From: Actinomycetales bacterium
Lineage (GTDB): Bacteria; Actinomycetota; Actinomycetes; Actinomycetales; Dermatophilaceae
Assembly: GCA_016710385.1 (NCBI GenBank)
Contig: JADJVX010000018.1
Span: 620,001 to 684,000 of the forward strand
DNA: 64,000 nt
Direction: 5' to 3'
Every line of letters begins with the position of its first letter. Position 1 is the stretch's first letter. The notes under the pieces were generated by a model that made no database searches, was not told where the DNA came from, and was given only the letters and a program-made list of their open reading frames with translations. This document shows, piece by piece, positions 16,980 to 25,621 of this stretch. Both the position numbers and the translations under genes were made by a program.

Positions 16980-17572
16980 GACCTGCATAGGGTCGCACGC
17001 GGAGCGGCCTGAAGGCGAAACTTGCCGATCGGCTCGCCGCAGTTCTCGCACACGCCGTACCGGCCCTGATCGAGGCGCGTCAGTGCGTGCTGGCTCTGCT
17101 CAAGCTTGTCGCGGGAGATGTTGGCCAGGGACAATTCCTGCTCACGTTCGTAGGTCTTGGCCCCCGCGTCGGCCTGATCGTCGCCCGAGCCGTCGCCGGC
17201 ATCCCAGATGAGCCCCTGGAGGTCCTCCTCGGCGTTGCGTAGGTCGTTCTTGGCGCGTCGGATATCGCGTTCGAGTTCGTCGCGCAGGGTGACGATCTCC
17301 TCGACCGTCCAGGGGTCCTCGCCGGCGCGGACCGGCACGGTGCGGGCCAGCGATTCCGCACCTGCGGGGCCATCCGCTGAGGTGGCGGCCGAGCTGAGGG
17401 TGTTGTCGGCGATCGGCCCATCACCAGCGGGACCGGCACGCTTCTTGGATGCCTTGGCAGCCTTGCCTTCGGGCCGCTTGGTGGCCGTCTTGCCCGACTC
17501 GGACTTCTTGGCCGCAGCCTTCTTGGCCGCCCCCGCCTTGGAGGTGCCTGCTCCGGTCTTGGACCCAGCCAT
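16952..17572 (-). CDS. DksA/TraR-type C4 zinc-finger protein
   Basis: A 206-residue protein with three parts: a Lys/Ala-rich basic N-terminus (about residues 1-55, KKAAAKKSESGKTATKRPEG), a helical hairpin region (WTVEEIVTLRDELERDIRRA to EQSQHALTRLD) and a C-terminal four-Cys zinc finger (CENCGEP ... CRSC). DksA-like proteins insert a coiled coil into the RNA polymerase secondary channel; whether this member regulates transcription is inference. The basic tail recalls histone-like extensions. ATG 17572 is chosen over a longer frame because AGGACAGGA lies upstream. Its end overlaps the lspA start. Confidence 0.85.
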   Translation of the reverse strand: MAGSKTGAGTSKAGAAKKAAAKKSESGKTATKRPEGKAAKASKKRAGPAGDGPIADNTLSSAATSADGPAGAESLARTVPVRAGEDPWTVEEIVTLRDELERDIRRAKNDLRNAEEDLQGLIWDAGDGSGDDQADAGAKTYEREQELSLANISRDKLEQSQHALTRLDQGRYGVCENCGEPIGKFRLQAAPRATLCRSCKEKTERL

Positions 17573-17713
17573 GACGTCCTGTCCTTCGAGGGATATGGAT
17601 GCCCGAACGCCGCGAGGATAAGGCACAACGGGGTGAGATCGGGCAGGATGTCCGTTCTCGGGCGCGCCGTTGGGCCGTCACGCCGGTCGGCAGGCCCTCA
17701 GGTCGAGCACACT

Positions 17714-17754
17714 ATGACGGCGGGCCCGGGCGAATCGCCCGGGCCCGCCGTCAT
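17714..17754. terminator. Strong hairpin terminator after divIVA
   Basis: A near-continuous palindrome: a 20-base arm at 17714-17733, one central base, and its exact complement at 17735-17754. It begins 13 bases past the divIVA stop on the minus strand. No T-tract follows, typical of actinobacterial terminators. Confidence 0.8.
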
Positions 17755-17767
17755 GGTGTGTCGAAAA

Positions 17768-19216
17768 TCACTGCTCTGCGTTGGTGTTGGCGAGTTCTCC
17801 CAACTTGCTCTCGAAGTACTCCCGCAGGTGCGAGCGGTAGTTGCGCTCGAAGCCGCGCAACTCGTCGATCTTGCGCTCGATGAGGTTGCGCTGGCCCTCC
17901 AACTCCTCCAGAACCGCGGCCTTCTTCTGCTGGGCCTCGGCGACCATTCCGGTGGCGCGCTCCCGGGCCTCGGTGATCATCTGGTCCTTGAGCGAGGCAG
18001 CCTCGGCGAGCATCTCGTCGTGCTGGCGCTGGGCCGTGCCGATGAGCTCGTCGTGGCGGGCCTGGGCGGTGGTGACCAGTTCGTCGTGACGATACTGACC
18101 GGTGCCGACCAGCTCCTCGAACCGGGACTGCCCTGTCGAGAGCAACTCGCGGTGGCGGGCCTCGGCCTCGTTGACCAACTGCGAGCTGCGGCTCTCGGCG
18201 TCGGACAGCATGGCCGACGAACGGCTCTCTGCGTCGCTGACCAGCGAGGAGCTGTGGCTCTCGGCCTCGCTGATCAGGGCAGCACGGCGGGCCTCACCTT
18301 GGGCGACATGCTCGTCATGCAGGCGCTGGGCGAGTTCGATGAGACCCGCGGCGCCCGCAGCGCCACCGCCGCCGATGATGCTCATGGCACCGGTCGTCGT
18401 CGGCACCCCAGCGGCGGCCGTCTCGGTGGCCCGTGCTTGAGCCTCCTCGGCACGACGCTCGGCGTCAGCCGCCCGGGCCTCGGCCTCCGCGATCCGACGC
18501 TCGGCGTCGGACAGTGCCTGGCTGCACTCGTCGGCACGACGAGTTGCCTCGGCGGCATTCTGCTCGACCTCGCTGGCCCGGTCCTGCGCTGCCTGCACAG
18601 CCGCCGTGAGCGCCTGCACTCGGGACTCGGCGTCGGCAGCTGCCCGGCCTGCCTCGTCGGCCCGAGCCAGCGCCTGCGCAGCGGCCGCGTTGCCGGCCTC
18701 GGCGTGGTCAGCGGCAGCCAGGTCGACTGCACCGCGCAGCGACTGCAGCTTGCCCTGGAGTTCAGCCAACTCGGACTTTGCGCCGGCGAGGTTTTCAGCG
18801 GCGCGGGCGTGCTCAGTCTTGGCTGCCTCGGCTGCCTCGCCGATGCGAGTCACTTCGGCCTGCCGGTCGGCGATCTGGGCGTTGAGTGCCTCGAGGGCCG
18901 CCTTGGCGTCAGCCACCTCGCCCTCGGTCTGGGCCAGCCGCTCGCGCACCTTGGCGACATCTGCGGTGGCCGCAGCCAGATCCGGACCGGCCACGGGCGC
19001 GGCCGCTGCGACCGGCGCGTCGGCCACGGTGCCCAAGCCTCGGCCGGCCCGGCAGTCGTTCAGCTGCTGCTTGTAGTCATCGCGCTGCGCGATCAGCGAG
19101 CGCATCTCCGCCACGATCTCATCGAGGAAGTCGTCAACGTCGCGCTCGTCATATCCCTTGCGGAACTGGGTCGTTTGGAAGTGCTTGTTGAGGACTTGTT
19201 CGGGCGTGAGCGCCAT
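17768..19216 (-). CDS. DivIVA/Wag31 polar growth protein with long coiled coil
   Basis: The N-terminal DivIVA domain (MALTPEQVLNKHFQTTQFRK and YDERDVDDFLDEIVAEM) binds curved membrane at poles and septum and organises polar wall growth. At 482 residues it is nearly twice the usual mycobacterial length. Residues 60-310 are Ala/Glu-rich coiled coil; residues about 311-442 are a run of 11-residue units such as ALISEAESHSS, SLVSDAESRSS, AMLSDAESRSS and ELVTTAQARHD. The C-terminus (NYRSHLREYFESKLGEL) resembles the Wag31 tail. The start has GAGGTG 5 bases upstream. It lies downstream of sepF/yggT as in other actinobacteria. Confidence 0.9.
   Translation of the reverse strand: MALTPEQVLNKHFQTTQFRKGYDERDVDDFLDEIVAEMRSLIAQRDDYKQQLNDCRAGRGLGTVADAPVAAAAPVAGPDLAAATADVAKVRERLAQTEGEVADAKAALEALNAQIADRQAEVTRIGEAAEAAKTEHARAAENLAGAKSELAELQGKLQSLRGAVDLAAADHAEAGNAAAAQALARADEAGRAAADAESRVQALTAAVQAAQDRASEVEQNAAEATRRADECSQALSDAERRIAEAEARAADAERRAEEAQARATETAAAGVPTTTGAMSIIGGGGAAGAAGLIELAQRLHDEHVAQGEARRAALISEAESHSSSLVSDAESRSSAMLSDAESRSSQLVNEAEARHRELLSTGQSRFEELVGTGQYRHDELVTTAQARHDELIGTAQRQHDEMLAEAASLKDQMITEARERATGMVAEAQQKKAAVLEELEGQRNLIERKIDELRGFERNYRSHLREYFESKLGELANTNAEQ
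17889..18285. repeat. Array of about twelve 33-bp (11-codon) units in divIVA
   Basis: Successive 11-residue units run without gaps from ALISEAESHSS to AVLEELEGQRN. The best conserved positions are Leu/Met/Ile at 2-3, Ala/Gly-Glu/Gln at 6-7 and Arg/His at 9. Eleven-residue periodicity is that of a hendecad coiled coil. Confidence 0.8.
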
Positions 19217-19300
19217 GGGTCACCTCGGAATCGGAAGGAGGAACGGAGACCAACGTTACCGAACTGAGTCCATTGAGCCCAATCTCGGCGATATCGGCAC

Positions 19301-19579
19301 CTACGGGACCAGGCCCATGAGCGTCGAGGTGAGGAAGAACAGCGCGAGAAAGGCCAGGTCGATCCGCAATCCCCCGACGGTCAGCGGCGGGATCACCCGA
19401 CGCAGCAGCCGCAGCGGCGGATCGGTCACGGTGAAGATCGTCTCGGCGACGACGAGCACGACTCCGGTGGGGCGCCAGTCCCGGGCGAAGACCCGCACCC
19501 AGTCGAGGATGAGCCGCCCGATGAGCAAGACGAAGAAGACGAACAGCAGGGTCGAGACGGTCTCCCACACAGCGCGCAT
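19301..19579 (-). CDS. YggT family membrane protein
   Basis: A small protein of about 92 residues with two membrane segments (TVSTLLFVFFVLLIGRLILDWV and IDLAFLALFFLTSTLMGLV), separated by the family motif DPPLRLLRRVIPPL. YggT proteins lie in division clusters between sepF and divIVA in many Gram-positives and are linked to cell shape or osmotic tolerance, without a known reaction. The start could be ATG 19579 or GTG 19585; neither has a strong ribosome-binding site. Confidence 0.85.
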   Translation of the reverse strand: MRAVWETVSTLLFVFFVLLIGRLILDWVRVFARDWRPTGVVLVVAETIFTVTDPPLRLLRRVIPPLTVGGLRIDLAFLALFFLTSTLMGLVP

Positions 19580-19656
19580 GTGCACCAGTGTGCGGGATGA
19601 GCGTCACTCCGCGAGACAGGGCTCGCCGAAGCCCCTCCGCGCGCGGCACCCTTGCA

Positions 19657-19686
19657 GACAGGTATGCCGGCCACGGCATACCTGTC
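19657..19686. terminator. Hairpin terminator built from an inverted pair of GTATGCCG motifs
   Basis: GACAGGTATGCCG (19657-19669) and CGGCATACCTGTC (19674-19686) are exact complements separated by 4 bases, 14 bases after the sepF stop on the minus strand. Both arms are one copy of the window-wide repeat plus 4 shared flanking bases. Confidence 0.8.
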
Positions 19687-19699
19687 GGTGGGGTGGTCC

Positions 19700-20185
19700 T
19701 CAGCTCTGGTTGAACGGACCGCGCACCCCGTGCGGGCTGGCGGCACCTTCGGCTGCGACCTCGACGTGGGCCGGGGAAAGCAGGAAGACCTTGTTGGTCA
19801 CTCGCTCGATGGAACCACTCAGACCGAAGACCAAGCCGGCACCGAAGTCGACGAGGCGCTTGGCGTCGGTGTCGCCCATGTCCGAGAGGTTCATGATCAC
19901 CGGAGTGCCGGCGCGGAAGGCTTCGCCGATGGCCTTGGCGTCGTTATAGGTGCGCGGGTGGATCGTCGTGATGCGGTTGAGCGTGCCCACCGCAGGCTCG
20001 CGGACGACGCGGGCGACCGGCGTCGGACGGGACGGCAACGGGGTGACGTCGGCGACGGGCCCCTCCGGCTCGTCGTAGCCCTCGTCGTCCGACTCGTACG
20101 GGTCGGCGTCATAGCGCGCGTCGTATCGGCCGTCGTCCTCAGCCAAACCGAGGTACACCATCGTCTTGCGTAGTGCCCCGCCCAT
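19700..20185 (-). CDS. sepF: Cell division protein SepF
   Basis: SepF anchors FtsZ to the membrane and is the only such anchor in actinobacteria, which lack FtsA. The 161-residue protein has the amphipathic N-terminal helix (MGGALRKTMVYLGLAEDD), an acidic Tyr/Asp-rich linker (residues 18-45), and the globular FtsZ-binding domain (ITTIHPRTYNDAKAIGEAFR to GLSGSIERVTNKVFLLSP). AAGGGG precedes the ATG. It lies between yggS and yggT in the division cluster. Confidence 0.95.
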   Translation of the reverse strand: MGGALRKTMVYLGLAEDDGRYDARYDADPYESDDEGYDEPEGPVADVTPLPSRPTPVARVVREPAVGTLNRITTIHPRTYNDAKAIGEAFRAGTPVIMNLSDMGDTDAKRLVDFGAGLVFGLSGSIERVTNKVFLLSPAHVEVAAEGAASPHGVRGPFNQS

Positions 20186-20221
20186 GGTGGAACCCCTTGT
20201 CGTGTCGGCGTCACGGTGTCA

Positions 20222-20242
20222 CTCGCCCTCGGACTGGGCGAG
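20222..20242. terminator. Hairpin between yggS and sepF
   Basis: CTCGCCC (20222-20228) pairs with GGGCGAG (20236-20242) over a 7-base loop, 15 bases after the yggS stop on the minus strand; a possible weak terminator or attenuator before sepF. Confidence 0.4.
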
Positions 20243-20256
20243 CGTGTGCTTCGACG

Positions 20257-20985
20257 TTAGCGAACGGGTGGACGCGATCCGAGGATTGCCGTGCCGACAC
20301 GCACATGTGTCGCGCCGTGTGCGATGGCTGCCTCGAGATCGCCGCTCATCCCCGCCGAAATCCACTGTGCCTCGGGATGATCCGCCCGAATCCGGCGAGC
20401 GATCCCCTGCAAGACCCGAAAGGCGGGTGCCGGGTCGATGCCGAGGGGCGCGACGGCCATGACGCCGCGTAGGCGTAGCAGGTCGCTCGCGGCGACAAGA
20501 TCGGACAGCGTGAGCGCCTGGTCCGGGGTGATCCCGCCGCGAGCCGAGGCCGACGGGCAGCGAGCGTCGAGATCCTCGAGATCGATCTGGACCAGGCAGT
20601 CCACCGGTCGGTGACCTTCCCGTGCGCCTCGGGCCAGCGCTCCGACCAGCCTGGGGCGGTCGATGGTCTGCACGACATCGGCATATCCGGCGACGGCGGC
20701 CGCCTTGTTAGATTGCAACTGCCCGATGAAGTGCAGCCGCAGCTCGCGCCCCTCCTCCCGCAGCGGGGGGAACTTCTGGCTCGCCTCCTGGTGCCGGTTC
20801 TCCCCGAAATCGCGCACGCCGAGGTCATGCAACCGGCGCACGTCCTCGGCCGGGAAGAACTTGGTGACGACGATGAGCGTCACGTCGCCGGCATCTCGGT
20901 CGGCTTGGGCGCAGGCCCGATCGATCCGCTCGCGCACCGTCCGCAGGGACCGCGCCAGCTCGCTCCGACGTCCCGCATTGCTCAT
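20257..20985 (-). CDS. PLP homeostasis protein (YggS/PROSC family)
   Basis: A 242-residue alanine-racemase-like barrel that binds pyridoxal phosphate through the Lys in LIVVTKFFPAEDV and keeps the free PLP pool in balance. Other family marks are FGENRHQEA, HFIGQLQSNKAA, GVMAVAPLG and SAGMSGDLEAAIAHGATHVR, followed by VGTAILG. It lies between pgeF and sepF, the usual order in Gram-positive division clusters. GGAGG lies upstream of ATG 20985. Confidence 0.92.
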   Translation of the reverse strand: MSNAGRRSELARSLRTVRERIDRACAQADRDAGDVTLIVVTKFFPAEDVRRLHDLGVRDFGENRHQEASQKFPPLREEGRELRLHFIGQLQSNKAAAVAGYADVVQTIDRPRLVGALARGAREGHRPVDCLVQIDLEDLDARCPSASARGGITPDQALTLSDLVAASDLLRLRGVMAVAPLGIDPAPAFRVLQGIARRIRADHPEAQWISAGMSGDLEAAIAHGATHVRVGTAILGSRPPVR

Positions 20986-21000
20986 CGGTTATCGCCTCCG

Positions 21001-21057
21001 TGACCAGCGTAGGACCAGCGTAGGACCCGCGGATGACCCGCGGCCGACCCGCGGGAA
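21001..21057. repeat. Short direct repeats between yggS and pgeF
   Basis: Two copies of ACCAGCGTAGG in tandem, followed by three spaced copies of GACCCGCGG, fill most of the 87-base gap. They may be slippage products; a role as binding sites is possible but unsupported. Confidence 0.5.
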
Positions 21058-21072
21058 GCTGCCCGTCCGTCG

Positions 21073-21831
21073 CTAGCGCACCTGCCACGTGGCCGAGTCC
21101 GCGACCGGCATACGGTGCAGGCGGATCAGTCCGGCGAAGCGCCCGGTGCGGCCGTCGCGACGAAAGGAATAGAGGCGCGGCGACTCCCGGGTGCATCCCG
21201 GCACCCGCATGACGGGTATGCCGTGTTGCGCCAGCTGCGCGCTCACCCCGGCGGCGACGTCGACGGCGGGGGTGCCCGCCGCCGAGACGGCCCAGGCCGC
21301 GGGCGTGACAGCCGCCGCGTCGGCGCGCATCGCCGCGGGGACTTCGTAACACCGAGCGCAGACCGAGGGTCCGATCACCGCCTGGATGGACTCGGCTCCA
21401 GCGCTGGTCAGCGCCTCGACCGCGGCGTCGACGATGCGCGCGACCATCCCGGGTCGCCCCGCATGGACGGCACCGATGATGCCGGAGTGCGGATCGGCCA
21501 GCAGCACGGGGACACAATCGGCCACCAAGGCGCCCAGCACGAGGTCGGTCACTCCGGTCACCAGGCCGTCGGCGGCCATCGGGCCATCGGGCCCCCAGGG
21601 GCGATCGACCGGGAGCACGGTGCGGCCATGGACCTGATCGGCGAAGACGAGGCGCTCGGGGGCCACCTGGAGCGCCTCGGCGAGCCGGGCGCGATTGGTC
21701 GCCACCGCCTCGGGCGCATCGCCGACATGGTCGCCGAGATTGAACTCACCGTAGGGGGGCAGGCTCACCCCGCCGAGCCGGTCGGTGACGACCACCTCGA
21801 CGCGCCCACAGACTGCCCGCCAGCCGATCAC
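21073..21831 (-). CDS. Peptidoglycan editing factor PgeF (YfiH, purine nucleoside phosphorylase-like)
   Basis: The 252-residue YfiH/LACC1-family protein, immediately downstream of ftsZ as in most actinobacteria, removes misincorporated amino acids from muropeptide precursors in E. coli and has copper-dependent oxidase and purine-phosphorylase activities in relatives. The metal ligands are recognisable: FADQVHGRTV, ADCVPVLLADP, GAVHAGRPGM and the Cys in GPSVCARCYEV. The usual HAGWRG motif reads HAGRPG here. The GTG at 21831 has GGGAGG about 7 bases upstream. Confidence 0.88.
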   Translation of the reverse strand: MIGWRAVCGRVEVVVTDRLGGVSLPPYGEFNLGDHVGDAPEAVATNRARLAEALQVAPERLVFADQVHGRTVLPVDRPWGPDGPMAADGLVTGVTDLVLGALVADCVPVLLADPHSGIIGAVHAGRPGMVARIVDAAVEALTSAGAESIQAVIGPSVCARCYEVPAAMRADAAAVTPAAWAVSAAGTPAVDVAAGVSAQLAQHGIPVMRVPGCTRESPRLYSFRRDGRTGRFAGLIRLHRMPVADSATWQVR

Positions 21832-21882
21832 GTCGCACCTCCCGCCGCAGCTCTCAGGGAGCGGCCAGCGGGGGTCGGGAGG

Positions 21883-23061
21883 TCACTTGAGGAAGTCGGG
21901 GACGTCGAGGTCGTCGCCGTCGTCGGTCGGCACCCGGGGCACGCTCGGTGCCTGCCGCACGTCGGGGTATGCCGTGCCGCCCCCATCCGCCGCGGCGCTC
22001 GGTGCGGGTGCCATTGCGGGTGCGGGAGCCGGCGGGATGACCGGGGCTGCAGGCGTCGGGGTGGCCGGGCGGGCCGGTTGCGCTGCCCGAGTCTCCTGGC
22101 GAGGTGTCGGGTGGCCGCCGTCGAAACCGGCTGCGATGACCGTCACTCGCACCTCGTCGCCGAGGGCGTCGTCGATCACCGTGCCGAAGATGATGTTGGC
22201 CTCGGGGTGTGCGGCTTCCTGGACCAGGCGCGCCGCCTCGTTGATTTCGAACAAGCCCAGGTCGGAGCCACCCGAGATCGACAGCAGCACGCCGTGCGCG
22301 CCGTCGATCGATGCCTCCAGCAACGGCGAGGAGATGGCCGCTTCCGCAGCCTGCACCGCGCGGTCCTCACCCCGGGCCGAGCCGATGCCCATGAGCGCCG
22401 ACCCCGCGCCTTGCATGACGGACTTGACGTCGGCGAAGTCGAGGTTGATCAGACCTGGGGTCGTGATGAGGTCGGTGATGCCCTGGACGCCAGACAGCAG
22501 CACCTGGTCGGCGCTGCGGAAGGCATCCATCATCGAGATGTTGCGGTCGCTGATCGACAGCAATCGGTCGTTGGGGATGACGATGAGGGTGTCGACCTCG
22601 TCGCGGAGGGAGCCGATGCCGGTCTCGGCCTGGTTGGCCCGCCGGCGGCCCTCGAACGTGAACGGGCGGGTCACGACACCGATGGTGAGCGCTCCCAGAC
22701 CCCGGGCGATGCGCGCCACGACCGGCGCACCACCAGTGCCGGTGCCGCCGCCTTCACCGGCGGTGACGAAGACCATGTCGGCCCCCTTGAGGACCTCCTC
22801 GATCTCTTCCGCGTGGTCTTCGGCGGCCTTTCGTCCAACCTCAGGGTCGGCGCCGGCTCCTAGGCCGCGGGTGAGCTCGCGACCCACGTCGAGCTTGACG
22901 TCGGCATCGCTCATGAGCAGGGCCTGGGCGTCGGTGTTGATGGCGATGAACTCCACGCCCTTGAGGCCCTTGTCGATCATCCGGTTGATGGCGTTGACGC
23001 CACCACCACCGATGCCGACGACCTTGATGACGGCGAGGTAGTTCTGCGGTGTTGCACCCAC
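21883..23061 (-). CDS. ftsZ: Cell division protein FtsZ
   Basis: Tubulin-like GTPase that forms the division ring. The 392-residue protein has the Gly-rich T1-T4 loops, with the tubulin signature GEGGGTGTGGAPVVA near residue 103 and the catalytic loop LINLDFADVKSVM. The C-terminal peptide DDLDVPDFLK, the binding site for SepF and FtsW, is intact after a Pro/Ala-rich linker (residues 320-375). The GTG at 23061 has AGGAAGG upstream. It is preceded by the longest non-coding stretch of the cluster, so it probably has its own promoters. Confidence 0.97.
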   Translation of the reverse strand: MGATPQNYLAVIKVVGIGGGGVNAINRMIDKGLKGVEFIAINTDAQALLMSDADVKLDVGRELTRGLGAGADPEVGRKAAEDHAEEIEEVLKGADMVFVTAGEGGGTGTGGAPVVARIARGLGALTIGVVTRPFTFEGRRRANQAETGIGSLRDEVDTLIVIPNDRLLSISDRNISMMDAFRSADQVLLSGVQGITDLITTPGLINLDFADVKSVMQGAGSALMGIGSARGEDRAVQAAEAAISSPLLEASIDGAHGVLLSISGGSDLGLFEINEAARLVQEAAHPEANIIFGTVIDDALGDEVRVTVIAAGFDGGHPTPRQETRAAQPARPATPTPAAPVIPPAPAPAMAPAPSAAADGGGTAYPDVRQAPSVPRVPTDDGDDLDVPDFLK

Positions 23062-23393
23062 GATGGTGGCCTTCCTGATACGCGCTGCGGTCCCTGCATC
23101 CCGGACCGGAGCGCCGGTGCCGATTCACGTCGTCGCGATGCCCCGACACGCCGAGCCATCACTGTCCAAGTCTGAAGGTCTAGTGGAGGTAGATTCCGAG
23201 TCCAGCTATACCATCGCCCTGACGCTATGCACTCACGCGAAGGTGGGCAAACACGTCGTCGGCGTGTCCTGCATCTCCACCTGAGATTGACTGCGTCCAC
23301 CCCCCGGCACCACGGCATACCGTGTGACAGATGATGCCGGTGAGGCTCATGAGCCGGATGTGGCTGATGTGGTTGACCTGAACGGGCTACTGG
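23062..23393. promoter_or_regulatory. 332-base non-coding region upstream of ftsZ
   Basis: No gene is visible here on either strand. On the minus strand a TATAGC hexamer (23205-23210) is a weak -10 candidate. A 12-bp palindrome, GGCTCATGAGCC, lies at 23344-23355. The motif copy at 23313 sits in CACGG-CATA-CCGTG, a 5-bp hairpin 75 bases after the ftsQ stop. The region probably holds the ftsZ promoters; transcript ends cannot be fixed from sequence. Confidence 0.5.
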
Positions 23394-24152
23394 TCACCGT
23401 GTGACCGGCGTGTCCGGGGCGCTGACGTCGATCGACGTGGGCTTGGTGCCCATGAGAATCGTGAGCACCCGCAACTTCTTCTCCGGATCCGAGGGGCCAC
23501 CCCAGACCACCTGCACCCCCGCCAGGGTGAAGCGGACCAGGTCGGCGCCCGAGACGGTGATGTCGGTGACCTGGCCACGTTGTTCGGCCGGCATCACGCG
23601 CAGCACCTGCAGGACCGCCCGCAAACCCGCGGTCGCGGGGGCGCTGCCCTCCCGGTTGACGGGGATGACCCCGGCGGGGATCTCCGGGACGATTCGGAAC
23701 GAGGCGGCTTGTTCGTCGACGAGGCTGAACGTGCCGTCGGTATTGCGCAACGCCACGAGGGCCACTCTCGGGGTCACCGTGGCCGTCAAGGTGTCCGGCC
23801 AGCTCCGGGTGATGCGGACCTCGCGCACGAACGCGACCTTCTGCACCGCCGATTCGACGGACCCGAGATCGACGCGGGCCAGTGGGGTGCCTGGTGCGAC
23901 CGTGACCGCGGCCAACACCGCCGCCTTGTCGGCGTCGTCGACCCCGTCCACCCGCACCTCGCGCAGCGCGAGCACGGAACTGAAGAACACCAACCAAGCC
24001 ACCACGGCAAGCACGACGCCCAGGCCGACTGCGGCCACGATGAGCCGCGCTGGACGCTGCCGGACCGCGGCAGCGCGTCGTTCGAAGCGCACCCGAGAAC
24101 TGGCCAGGCCGGTACGTACGGCCCGATGACGGGTCAGCCAGGACGGAGCCAT
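23394..24152 (-). CDS. ftsQ: Cell division protein FtsQ
   Basis: A 252-residue bitopic membrane protein of the divisome. A cytoplasmic basic N-terminus is followed by a membrane helix at about residues 37-58 (LIVAAVGLGVVLAVVAWLVF), the POTRA domain (LREVRVDGVDDADKAAVLAA) and the FtsQ/DivIB beta domain (REVRITRSWPDTLTATVTPR). The ATG at 24152 overlaps the murC stop by one base. It links the periplasmic division proteins (FtsL and FtsB-like) with FtsW/FtsI. Confidence 0.93.
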   Translation of the reverse strand: MAPSWLTRHRAVRTGLASSRVRFERRAAAVRQRPARLIVAAVGLGVVLAVVAWLVFFSSVLALREVRVDGVDDADKAAVLAAVTVAPGTPLARVDLGSVESAVQKVAFVREVRITRSWPDTLTATVTPRVALVALRNTDGTFSLVDEQAASFRIVPEIPAGVIPVNREGSAPATAGLRAVLQVLRVMPAEQRGQVTDITVSGADLVRFTLAGVQVVWGGPSDPEKKLRVLTILMGTKPTSIDVSAPDTPVTR

Positions 24153-25621
24153 CAGCCTGGTGCCATTCCCGTCGCCGCCAGGCGACGGATCAGGACCGGA
24201 CCGAGGTCGTTGACGTCACCTGCGCCGATGAAGCAGACCAGGTCACCTGGCGCTACCCAGGCCGCCAGGTCGTCGAGCAGTTCCTGGGGATCGGGGGTGA
24301 ATCGGACGTCTTTGTCCGGGGCCACCGACTGGACTGCGTCGGCCACGAGAGCCCCGCTGACCCCGGGCACAGGATCCTCGCGCGCGGCATACACGTCGAG
24401 CACCCGGACCACGTCGGCAGCCGAGAGGGCTGCCCCGAAACCGGCCGCGAACTGCCTGGTCCGGCTGTAGAGATGTGGCTGGAAGACCGCGACGAAGCGC
24501 GCGCCGCGCTCGTCGGCGATGCGGCGCCCGGTCGAGACGACGGCGGCCACCTTGGCCGGATTGTGGGCGTAGTCATCGACCACGTCGACTCCCCGCACGG
24601 TGCCCTGGTGTTCGAAACGCCTTCTCACCCCACGGAACTCGCGCAGGGCTCGCATGACCTCGCGAGGCTCGAGCCCGAGACCGACTGCCCCCGCAGCGAC
24701 GACGGCTGCGGCGTTGCGGACGTTGTAGTCGCCTGGAAGCGGCAGCTCGAGGGGGTAGTCGGTCGTGCCGAAGCGCACCGTGGCGCTCGAGCACAGGCCC
24801 GCACTCGTGAACTGCGTGATGCACACATCGGCCGCCGGATCAGTGCCATAGCTGACCACCCGCAACCCCTGCGCGCGAGCCCACTCCCCCAGGTCGGCCG
24901 CGCCCGGATCATCCAGACACACGACGAGGACCCCGGCTGCGGCAATCGTCGACACGAAAGCGCGGTAGGCCTCGGCGACAACCTCCGCGCTGCCGTAGTA
25001 GTCCAGGTGGTCGGGCTGCACGCTGGTGACGATCGCGACGTGCGGCCGATAGACCAGGAACGATCCGTCGCTCTCGTCGGCCTCGACAAGATAGTGGGGA
25101 CCGGCCCCCGACCGCGCGTTCCCGCCGACGCTGAGGTCTTCGCCGATCAACTCCCCACCGACGACAAAGGATGGGTCCTGCCCCAGAGCGGTCAGGACGT
25201 GGGCGAACAGCGCGGTTGTCGTCGTCTTTCCGTTGGCCCCGGCCACCGCGATGCGACAGGAAGCACCGGCCATGGTCGCCACAAGAGCCTGGGACCGATG
25301 CAGCACGCGCAGTCCGCGCTGCCGGCCTGCAGCGAGTTCGGCGTTGTCCTCGCGGATCGCGCTGGAGATGACGATCGTGTCGGCCCCGTCAACGTGCGCA
25401 GCCGCATGGCCGATCCACACCTGCGCCCCCGCTTCCGCCAGCGCGGTGACCACGGCGGAGTCGCGGGCATCCGACCCGGTGACCGTGATCCCCTGAGCGA
25501 GCATGACCCGGGCGACACCCGACATGCCGGCCCCGCCGATCGCGATGAAATGCACGACGCCGAGTTCCCCGGCGTTCGGGACTGGAGCCTCGTAGTCGAA
25601 ACGGCTCCTCGGCAACGTCAC
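24152..25621 (-). CDS. murC: UDP-N-acetylmuramate--L-alanine ligase
   Basis: MurC adds L-Ala to UDP-MurNAc using ATP. The 489-residue protein has the N-terminal nucleotide-sugar loop HFIAIGGAGMSGVARVM, the ATP-binding P-loop VAGANGKTTTTALFAH near residue 125, and Mur ligase middle and C-terminal domains (RRFEHQGTVRGVDVVDDYAH then FQPHLYSRTRQFAAGF). GTG 25621 overlaps the murG stop. It is the expected neighbour between murG and ftsQ. Confidence 0.96.
   Translation of the reverse strand: MTLPRSRFDYEAPVPNAGELGVVHFIAIGGAGMSGVARVMLAQGITVTGSDARDSAVVTALAEAGAQVWIGHAAAHVDGADTIVISSAIREDNAELAAGRQRGLRVLHRSQALVATMAGASCRIAVAGANGKTTTTALFAHVLTALGQDPSFVVGGELIGEDLSVGGNARSGAGPHYLVEADESDGSFLVYRPHVAIVTSVQPDHLDYYGSAEVVAEAYRAFVSTIAAAGVLVVCLDDPGAADLGEWARAQGLRVVSYGTDPAADVCITQFTSAGLCSSATVRFGTTDYPLELPLPGDYNVRNAAAVVAAGAVGLGLEPREVMRALREFRGVRRRFEHQGTVRGVDVVDDYAHNPAKVAAVVSTGRRIADERGARFVAVFQPHLYSRTRQFAAGFGAALSAADVVRVLDVYAAREDPVPGVSGALVADAVQSVAPDKDVRFTPDPQELLDDLAAWVAPGDLVCFIGAGDVNDLGPVLIRRLAATGMAPG

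Noticed and set aside
17633..19267. 544-codon plus-strand frame opposite divIVA
   Set aside because: Mirror image of the divIVA hendecad repeats; Leu/Gly-rich with no known domain.
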